From an uncultured Porphyromonadaceae bacterium (GTDB lineage Bacteria; Bacteroidota; Bacteroidia; Bacteroidales; Muribaculaceae): 22,377 bases of DNA. Both the position numbers and the translations under genes were made by a program. Below are positions 9,901 through 14,814 of the stretch, piece by piece. Within the stretch, counting starts at the first letter, position 1. Each line of letters begins with the position of its first letter. The stretch spans positions 1 through 22,377 of the forward strand of contig USMC01000040.1 of the NCBI GenBank assembly GCA_900555715.1. The letters run 5' to 3'. The notes under the pieces were generated by a model. That model had not been told where the DNA came from. It saw only the letters and a list, made by a program, of their open reading frames with translations, and ran no database searches.

Positions 9901-10761
9901 ATATACTGTGAAAGTGTCATTTTCGATGTCGTAAAGGAAAGCTGAACGATATTCGCGTGGATATTCGCCGCCGGAATTTTCCACCATGTATGCGCATCCT
10001 GTCACGAATTTGCCGCTGTGGCTCATGGAACATCCGTCGACGAAGTGCAGACCGTTGACGAGCGGCTTCCAGGCTCCGTTGCGGTTCTCGATGAAACCTA
10101 ACATTTTATATGTGTGGTTCTGCATGTCGTAGATATACTGGCACAGAGCCGCCGGCATGAGGTAGCTCATCGAAAGTGAGCCGAGCACATAACGACCGTC
10201 GGCAGATATTTCATGGAAACAGTTCTGGAGCTTATCTTCGTTCTCCATGTCGAGCGTCGGGATGCCTTCGATAGAGAGCAGTTCGGATGTGGACAGATCG
10301 TATGCAACTGGGTATGCGCCCCAGGAGAACGACGGCGGTATCACGTAGCCGATGGCAGTTTTGCCGTCGGGCGTCACGTTGGTGAGGCGCCCCTGTTTAT
10401 ATCCGTCCGGCATGGGAAGAAACTGCCATGCGTTTTTCTCACGATTCCAGAACGCGGGTTTGCCCTGGCATTCGCCTACGACTATGTTGCCGTCGTCGGT
10501 GATGTCCGACACGCCCGAAAGTCCTGACTTGTCGGATATATTGGTTATCTCGCCTGTAGCAAGATTATAGATAGCGCCGCCTGCCGGTGCAAGGCTGCCA
10601 TCGACTTCACTGGCTTTCTGAGAAATAGCCCATTGTCCGTTGTCGGACAGTTGTTCAGCAATTTCGGGCATAATCTTGAATTCCGGTTTTTCTTGGGCAA
10701 AGGCTAATACAGGCAGAACAGACGCTGCTGCCAAGGTGATAAGTTTGGTTTTCAAGTTCAT
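6988..10761 (-). CDS. Large secreted protein: propeller-like, Ig-like, jelly-roll and Omp28/thioredoxin-like domains plus sorting tail
   Basis: The ATG at 10759-10761 is chosen because it directly precedes a signal peptide (MNLKTKLITLAAASVLPVLAFAQ); an in-frame extension upstream to 10821 adds 20 residues with no export features. The 1257 residues divide roughly as follows: 24-385, repeated units such as DITDDGNIVVGE, NVTPDGKTAIGY and EISADGRYVLGS, like a HAF-type beta-propeller; about 390-500 and 505-610, two bacterial Ig-like modules (KPASGSIMSKLSTVTLTF; YPADGSAVSSV); about 619-800, a choice-of-anchor J/cleaved-adhesin-like jelly roll (DDWMSTPQLFI ... VFVDNIQVL); about 908-1180, an Omp28-type thioredoxin-like domain with EEYSGSSCANCPLG, Cys923 and Cys926; then a C-terminal tail ending AFKIMAK that resembles type IX sorting tails. 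It is divergent from an operon encoding a separate Omp28 lipoprotein. Role unknown; a surface-displayed thiol-active protein is my inference. Confidence 0.88.
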   Translation of the reverse strand: MNLKTKLITLAAASVLPVLAFAQEKPEFKIMPEIAEQLSDNGQWAISQKASEVDGSLAPAGGAIYNLATGEITNISDKSGLSGVSDITDDGNIVVGECQGKPAFWNREKNAWQFLPMPDGYKQGRLTNVTPDGKTAIGYVIPPSFSWGAYPVAYDLSTSELLSIEGIPTLDMENEDKLQNCFHEISADGRYVLGSLSMSYLMPAALCQYIYDMQNHTYKMLGFIENRNGAWKPLVNGLHFVDGCSMSHSGKFVTGCAYMVENSGGEYPREYRSAFLYDIENDTFTVYNKEGESDIVGMAVLDNGYVYAITPAQNPYASCLVRSGDYYVPLEKIFSQVYGIDYQAATGFSVTGKPLSVSKDGMTMLMLPSTSDTYLLRLKEPLADAAAKVNLLDSYTAKPASGSIMSKLSTVTLTFERQVETNCPSSRIKMVSSDGKDELTPLSNNGFTATGNTVNISFRATQLRKGIEYTLTLPKGAIRIKGDRNVTTEEIKLTFHGRGTDAVVMTEVYPADGSAVSSVDISNNPVIITFDATINIADGAAASLFREGESEPFATLNILASGNRILLYPFAEQYLFSGTDYRIVIPAGSVTDISGEGGNEEISILYHGSYIRQVSSDERIIFASNCNDMNDFILFDGDHLKPVGAPAAWGFTADYPWYFVRSSETSSDMAMASHSMYSGGGKSDDWMSTPQLFIPDEDCYLTFDAQSYLKGKNDRLKIYIYESGKVYNTFTKAVVDDIRANGDLVFDTQLDPGKEEETLEDDWTNYTVSLAKYAGKDVYVVFYNDNQDQSAVFVDNIQVLRDLKYLVTVLSSSRVVAQNNATIRGNITVASDIETYDSAHLVLKDKDGTVISEISENGLSLKKDDIYNFSFDTPLSLTIGEVNPYTIEVSLGTRSTVVSGEVRDLSFEPTKRIVIEEYSGSSCANCPLGFQAVEHIGELYPGHLIPVVLRAYGGDLHGTGIGGYVSALGFTAAPSGRINRGDILFPMVSNDTDYLFSGEGLKDSTTGEDIICWLDAFRKELAQPADMDLDISSAFDESTRTINATCTVRNALNLDNASINVFAVVTENSLETYQDNNFTSIEDPDLGEWGKGGKYGSTVYPFIVNDVARATYGASYNGTAGLIPSTIEAGKEYTVNLSVPLTNKDINPNNCELTVMLIDSGRRTILNANRVALNGSTGAVEDIAGGNSDIDVSYSDGTVYIKSDSQTSARAYAADGRLISTASGTGALTLSLDGYNGTVIVKVASEKASKAFKIMAK

Positions 10762-10881
10762 TGTAAGATAGGTAATACCGTTTATTCTGATTGTTACTGA
10801 TTTGGAAATGTACGTGCGCACCTGCTTTCATTTTCTGGATAAATGAAGCCGGCAGATGTTTTTTTTCGCCGTAAAAGTAGG

Positions 10882-10917
10882 AAAAAAATTGAATTATGCG
10901 GCATAATATGTTTTTTT
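10882..10917. promoter_or_regulatory. Palindrome in the divergent intergenic region, candidate operator
   Basis: ATTATGC (10893-10899) and GCATAAT (10901-10907) form a perfect 15-bp palindrome with one central base. It is flanked symmetrically by seven As (10882-10888) and seven Ts (10911-10917). It lies between the divergent starts at 10761 and 11004, just upstream of the operon's -33 element and next to a weak minus-strand -7-like box (TACTTTTA at 10872-10879). The one-base spacer makes a DNA-binding dimer site more likely than an RNA hairpin. No regulator gene is in the window. Confidence 0.45.
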
Positions 10918-10927
10918 AAGTGGCATT

Positions 10928-10961
10928 TTTGTAAAAAATTCGCCAAATATGTTTACCTTTG
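10928..10961 (+). promoter_or_regulatory. Promoter of the tlpA-like/DUF6029/Omp28 operon
   Basis: TTTG at 10928-10931 and TACCTTTG at 10954-10961 match the Bacteroidetes -33 and -7 elements, with their first bases exactly 26 apart. Transcription would begin shortly after 10961, giving a leader of roughly 40 nt to the ATG at 11004. This also argues against the TTG at 10959 as a start, since it lies inside the -7 box. Confidence 0.8.
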
Positions 10962-11003
10962 CACATCAAACGCATTTCATTGCTTAAAAAGATAATCTGG
11001 AAT

Positions 11004-11495
11004 ATGAAAATACGTCGTACACTTCTACTTGCCGCTGTCGCCCTTTGCTCTCTGTTCGTGCAGGCCCAGCTTCCATCGGTTCAGCTCAAGACGCTCGACG
11101 GCAAGACTGTAGATACTTCAACGCTGTCCAACGACGGCAAGCCTTTTGTCATCAGTTTCTTCGCCACATGGTGCAAGCCCTGCAACCGCGAGCTAAAAGC
11201 CATCAGTGAGGTATATCCCGACTGGCAGGAAGAAACAGGAATGAAACTGATCGCCATCTCGACAGACCAGGCGCAGAATATTAATAAAGTCAAACCCCTC
11301 GTCGACGAAAACAGCTGGGAATATGAGATTCTTCTTGACCAGAACAGCGATTTTCTTCGTGCGCTCGGCATTCAGATGATACCGCATGTGCTCATCATCG
11401 ACGGAGAGGGGAAGATTGTGGATTCGCGCAGCGGATACACCGAAGGCAGCGAGCAGCACATCATCGAAAAAATCCGTGAATTACTTGCCAAGTAA
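11004..11495 (+). CDS. Periplasmic TlpA-like thioredoxin-fold thiol-disulfide oxidoreductase
   Basis: The 163-residue protein begins with a signal peptide (MKIRRTLLLAAVALCSLFVQAQ, cleavage after Ala21) and no lipobox, so it should be a soluble periplasmic protein. A thioredoxin fold follows: FVISFFATWCKPC places the active-site cysteines at 57 and 60, a helix (NRELKAISEVYP) follows, then LIAISTDQ, and the cis-proline strand MIPHVLIID completes the AhpC/TSA-TlpA pattern. Such proteins usually reduce or exchange disulfides of specific envelope partners. The start at 11004 is preferred over the upstream TTG at 10959, which sits in the promoter. It is the first gene of a four-gene operon; the next gene begins 24 nt after its stop. 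The best-supported partners by context are the Omp28 lipoprotein and cysteine-containing secreted proteins encoded nearby. The donor that recycles it is not in the window. Confidence 0.92.
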   Translation: MKIRRTLLLAAVALCSLFVQAQLPSVQLKTLDGKTVDTSTLSNDGKPFVISFFATWCKPCNRELKAISEVYPDWQEETGMKLIAISTDQAQNINKVKPLVDENSWEYEILLDQNSDFLRALGIQMIPHVLIIDGEGKIVDSRSGYTEGSEQHIIEKIRELLAK

Positions 11496-11519
11496 TCACC
11501 GGCTTGAAATCTTGTGAAA

Positions 11520-13193
11520 ATGTATAGACCATTCTGTAAAAGCCTTCTTCTTGCTGCCGTGTTCTTGCTTCCTTGTGTTGCATCGGCGCAGCATTCCGGC
11601 GACGGTACACCCGACCGTGTCAGTGTCCATGGCAGCGTTCAGGCAGACGTGCTCTTTCCTGAAGATGACTATTCTATCGGCACAGAGCATTACACCGACA
11701 AGATTCTCGGCAATTTCTATGCCAATGCCGGTGTGTTCAGCAAATATGTCGACGGAGGTGCCCGAATAGAGTATCTCGAACACCCGTTGCCGGGCTTTGA
11801 GAACAGTTTCAAAGGCTGGGGTCTGGCTAACATTTTTGTCAAAGGCAAGTTCCGTAACATGGAACTCACTCTCGGTGACTTCTACGAGCAGTTCGGAAGC
11901 GGATTTATCCTCCGTACGTACGAAGAGCGCTCGCTGGGTATCGATAACTCTATCCGCGGCGCGAGGCTGAAATTCAATAACATTCCCGGAATGCGTCTCA
12001 CCGCTCTCGGCGGTGTGCAGCGTTGCTTCTGGAACTGGAACATGCACTCCAAGATTGCCGGTGCCGATGCAGAAGCCAATCTCGAGACATATTTCTCCGG
12101 TCTGCGCAACTACAATATAATATGGACAGTCGGCGTATCGTATGTTTTCAAGCATGAGCGCGATCAGGAGATACGTGTCCCGTCGACAAATCTCCGCCTT
12201 AATCTCCCCCTCGGTGTGAGCGCCGTCGACGCTCGCACACATTTCAACAAAGGCGCGTGGGATTTCCTCGCCGAATATGCGTGGAAGAGCGCCGACCCGT
12301 CGGCAGATAACGACTATACCTATGGCAAAGGTAATGCTGTCATGCTCAGCGGTTCGTTCTCAAAGAAAGGACTCAGCGCCCTTGTTCAGGCAAAGCGCAG
12401 CGAAAACATGGCTTTCCGTTCGCGCCGCTCGCAGATTCTTACCGGAGCGTTCCTCAACAATATGCCCGCCTTTGCCTATCAGCACACCTATGCTCTTGCT
12501 GCGATGTACCCCTACGCCACTCAGGCAGCCCCCGGCGAATGGGCATGGCAGGGTGCGTTCTCATATAACTTCAGGCGCAAGACGGCTCTCGGAGGCAAGT
12601 ACGGCACTAAAGTGAAGGCAAATGTGAGCTATATCCGTGGCATCAAGCGCGACAATCCGGTTCCGGTCAACGGTTCCGTATATGGCACCGACGGCGGCAA
12701 GACACATTTCTTCGGTGTGGGAGATGTCTATTACACCGACCTTAACCTGCAGCTGGAGAAAAAAGTTACCAAGGATTTCAACTTCAACGCGATGTATATG
12801 TACCAGCGCTACAACCAGCAGGTTATCGAAGGTCACGGAGGCATGGTGAATGCCCACATCGCTGTTCTCGAAGGCAAGTATAAGTTCGACAAGCGTTTCA
12901 CTCTTCGTGCCGAACTTCAGTACCTCGCCACGAAACAGGACAAGAAAGACTGGTGCTACGGGCTTGTTGAACTTTCGGTGCTCCCCTATCTGATGTTCTC
13001 CGTAAGCGATATGTGGAACAACGGCGGCGAAGGAACGCATTACTACATGGGAACTGTTACGGGCACTTATAAGGCAAACCGCCTCATGCTTGGCTACGGT
13101 CGCACCCGTGCAGGCTACAACTGCTCGGGCGGTGTCTGCCGTTATGTCCCTGCCAGCCGAGGTTTCCAGCTCTCCTATAATTATACATTCTAA
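11520..13193 (+). CDS. DUF6029 family outer-membrane beta-barrel-like protein
   Basis: It carries a signal peptide (MYRPFCKSLLLAAVFLLPCVASAQ) and about 530 residues of alternating polar/aromatic strands. The C terminus, FQLSYNYTF, ends in Phe as outer-membrane barrels do. The segment GDFYEQFGSGFILRTYEERSLGIDNSIRGARL, split here as GDFYEQFGSG, TYEERSLGID and NSIRGARL, is what I recall as the signature of the Bacteroidetes DUF6029 family, which has no established function. ATG 11520 is taken as the start; GTG 11514 is possible and adds two residues. It lies 24 nt after the thioredoxin gene and 12 nt before the Omp28 gene, so it is almost certainly co-translated with them. By context I infer an outer-membrane partner that anchors, exports or works with the lipoprotein. 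Family assignment is from memory of the motif; barrel topology is from strand pattern only. Confidence 0.85.
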   Translation: MYRPFCKSLLLAAVFLLPCVASAQHSGDGTPDRVSVHGSVQADVLFPEDDYSIGTEHYTDKILGNFYANAGVFSKYVDGGARIEYLEHPLPGFENSFKGWGLANIFVKGKFRNMELTLGDFYEQFGSGFILRTYEERSLGIDNSIRGARLKFNNIPGMRLTALGGVQRCFWNWNMHSKIAGADAEANLETYFSGLRNYNIIWTVGVSYVFKHERDQEIRVPSTNLRLNLPLGVSAVDARTHFNKGAWDFLAEYAWKSADPSADNDYTYGKGNAVMLSGSFSKKGLSALVQAKRSENMAFRSRRSQILTGAFLNNMPAFAYQHTYALAAMYPYATQAAPGEWAWQGAFSYNFRRKTALGGKYGTKVKANVSYIRGIKRDNPVPVNGSVYGTDGGKTHFFGVGDVYYTDLNLQLEKKVTKDFNFNAMYMYQRYNQQVIEGHGGMVNAHIAVLEGKYKFDKRFTLRAELQYLATKQDKKDWCYGLVELSVLPYLMFSVSDMWNNGGEGTHYYMGTVTGTYKANRLMLGYGRTRAGYNCSGGVCRYVPASRGFQLSYNYTF

Positions 13194-13205
13194 TCTCTCT
13201 CCCAA

Positions 13206-14018
13206 ATGAAACTGTCAGTGAAAATCATTCCAGTAATCTCGGCGCTCTGTCTCAGTGCTGCTTTCGTCGGCTGCGAAGAGATAAGCGAAGATGAACGCTA
13301 TATCCCCGTCGAAGCTGTCAACCCTGTCCGTGGTGTCCTCATCGAGGAATTTACAGGTCAGTCGTGCAAGAATTGCCCTGGCGGTCACCGCGCCATTGCC
13401 GGACTCCGCCAGCAATATGGCAAGTCTGTCATTCCGGTGTCGATTCATGCGAGCGGTCTTGCCTACGCCGACGGTGAGCTCGGACCGGACTACCAAGGCT
13501 TCAAGATTCCCGAAGGCGATAGCTATTATAGGGAAAACGGTTCCAATCCGCTGCCGAATGCCATTGTCAACCGCAATTCCGGCACGCTCAACATAGCGCA
13601 ATGGACTGCGGTAGTAGAATCGGAGCTTAAAAAGCCGTCGACTTTAGATATCGAGGTTGTCGCAGCTCCTGCGGAGCAGGGCAGCAGGACTGTCGATATT
13701 GAAGTGACGCTGAAATCGTCGTCCGATGTCAAGGGAAGTCTGCAAGTATGGATTGTTGAAAGCGGTATTGTATCGGTTCAGCAGGACGGCGACGAGTTCA
13801 TAATGGACTATACGCATAACCACATCCTCCGCGGTGTCGTCAACGGTCTGCATGGCGAGGAGACTGCCGTAACTGCCAATGTGTTCAAGACACTCGACTA
13901 TACTTACGAGCTCAAAGAAAAGTGGGTTCCGGAAAATGTAGCGGTAGTTGCCTTCTTCTATAATGGCAGCGGAGTTGCCCAGGCAGTCGAAGCGCCACTT
14001 TCCATAAGTGTCGATTAA
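13206..14018 (+). CDS. Omp28-related lipoprotein with thioredoxin-like CxxC motif
   Basis: The 270-residue protein has a lipoprotein signal peptide with the lipobox FVGC (Cys23 lipidated). The residues right after Cys23 are acidic (EEISEDE), similar in character to the surface-export signals of Bacteroidetes lipoproteins, so display on the outer face is likely. GVLIEEFTGQSCKNCPGG gives CKNC at 54-57, in the Omp28 family position equivalent to a thioredoxin active site, and PLPNAIVNR and YTHNHILRG are further family-like motifs. An Ig-like C-terminal half follows. Omp28 was first described as an outer-membrane antigen of Porphyromonas gingivalis; its biochemical role is not settled. The gene starts 12 nt after the DUF6029 stop, with ATG 13206 fixed by the signal peptide. 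The same CxxC domain recurs inside the divergent 1257-aa protein. Confidence 0.9.
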   Translation: MKLSVKIIPVISALCLSAAFVGCEEISEDERYIPVEAVNPVRGVLIEEFTGQSCKNCPGGHRAIAGLRQQYGKSVIPVSIHASGLAYADGELGPDYQGFKIPEGDSYYRENGSNPLPNAIVNRNSGTLNIAQWTAVVESELKKPSTLDIEVVAAPAEQGSRTVDIEVTLKSSSDVKGSLQVWIVESGIVSVQQDGDEFIMDYTHNHILRGVVNGLHGEETAVTANVFKTLDYTYELKEKWVPENVAVVAFFYNGSGVAQAVEAPLSISVD

Positions 14019-14064
14019 ACCTTTTGCCATCAATAATGTTCTAAGAAATTAAAAACGATAATAT

Positions 14065-14745
14065 ATGAAGAAAATTTTTACTTCTGCAGCATTAGCAATA
14101 TTCTGTGCTTTCGCCTCGTCGGCAGCAATCACCGTCACGGTCGACGGCAAGCCGATCGAAAACGAAGCGACGGTGAAGTTCACCGCCGATGATTTCAAGT
14201 CGTCGCCGATGGGACCTGTATTCCGCTTTATAGCTGAAAAAGAGTTTGTAATCAGTGCTGATGCAGCTCCCATTCAGTTTACGCTCCTCTCCGATAACGG
14301 AACCGGCTTCGGCTTCTGTCCCGATGTATGCTATGCGCCTGAGCTGCGTGGTGACACATACACAAACAGCGGTGAGCTTACGAAGAAAGAAAACACAGTT
14401 TCTATCCATAAGGAATATGTAATGCAGCCGTCGCTGCCGAAGTCGCAATGCTATATGTCAGTGCAGCTCAGCCAGGGTGACGACTTTTTTGCTTTCGTGA
14501 TAGAAGTGGACACGGAAGCTGCCGGTGTCGGCAATGTCGACGCAGCGTCGCAGGTGTCGTTCGCCAACAATGCCGTCAGCTACAGCCTTGCAGCGCCGTC
14601 TGAGCTTGCTGTATATTCTATCACCGGCAGCAAGGTTTTGTCGCGCACCGTCAGCGGTACAGGCTCCGTAGATCTCTCGCACCTTTCAAAGGGCGTCTAC
14701 ATCTACACTCTGGCAGGAAAGACCTCGCGGGTTCTCGTTAAGTAA
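14065..14745 (+). CDS. Small secreted protein with T9SS-type sorting tail, last gene of the operon
   Basis: The 226 residues begin with a signal peptide (MKKIFTSAALAIFCAFASSA, cleavage near residue 20). The middle part (about 22-150) is a beta-rich domain I do not recognise, with Cys85 and Cys89 in GFCPDVCYAPE and a third at Cys129, so at least one disulfide is plausible. The last 70 residues (ELAVYSITGSKVLSRTVSGTG ... SKGVYIYTLAGKTSRVLVK, shown in parts: ELAVYSITGSKVL and GVYIYTLAGKTSRVLVK) fit the type IX sorting domain pattern, so it is probably secreted and possibly surface-attached. It follows the Omp28 gene by 46 nt with no terminator or good promoter between, and a strong terminator follows it, so it closes the operon. 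It may be a substrate or accessory of the thioredoxin/Omp28 module; this is inference. Confidence 0.85.
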   Translation: MKKIFTSAALAIFCAFASSAAITVTVDGKPIENEATVKFTADDFKSSPMGPVFRFIAEKEFVISADAAPIQFTLLSDNGTGFGFCPDVCYAPELRGDTYTNSGELTKKENTVSIHKEYVMQPSLPKSQCYMSVQLSQGDDFFAFVIEVDTEAAGVGNVDAASQVSFANNAVSYSLAAPSELAVYSITGSKVLSRTVSGTGSVDLSHLSKGVYIYTLAGKTSRVLVK

Positions 14746-14762
14746 TTCATAGAAAAAAATTA

Positions 14763-14798
14763 AAAGAACCGGCTGCGCTGAAGCGTGGCCGGTTCTTT
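14763..14798. terminator. Bidirectional rho-independent terminator between the operon and clpC
   Basis: AAAGAACCGGC (14763-14773) pairs perfectly with GCCGGTTCTTT (14788-14798); an inner CGC-TGAA-GCG hairpin caps it. The outer A and T runs serve as U-tracts in either direction. It sits between convergent stops at 14745 and 14815. Confidence 0.9.
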
Positions 14799-14814
14799 CT
14801 GTCTGTATCTGGAT

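Noticed and set aside
10762..10821. N-terminal extension of the 1257-aa protein
   Set aside because: The extra 20 residues would place a charged segment before a standard signal peptide; the ATG at 10761 gives a clean export signal.
10893..10907. Palindrome ATTATGC-G-GCATAAT as a transcription terminator
   Set aside because: The one-base spacer cannot form a stable loop without opening the stem, the stem is AT-rich, and it lies between divergent starts where no transcript should end.
11496..12242. Minus-strand open frame (248 codons) opposite the DUF6029 gene
   Set aside because: Overlaps a well-supported operon gene on the other strand and shows no family motif or promoter.
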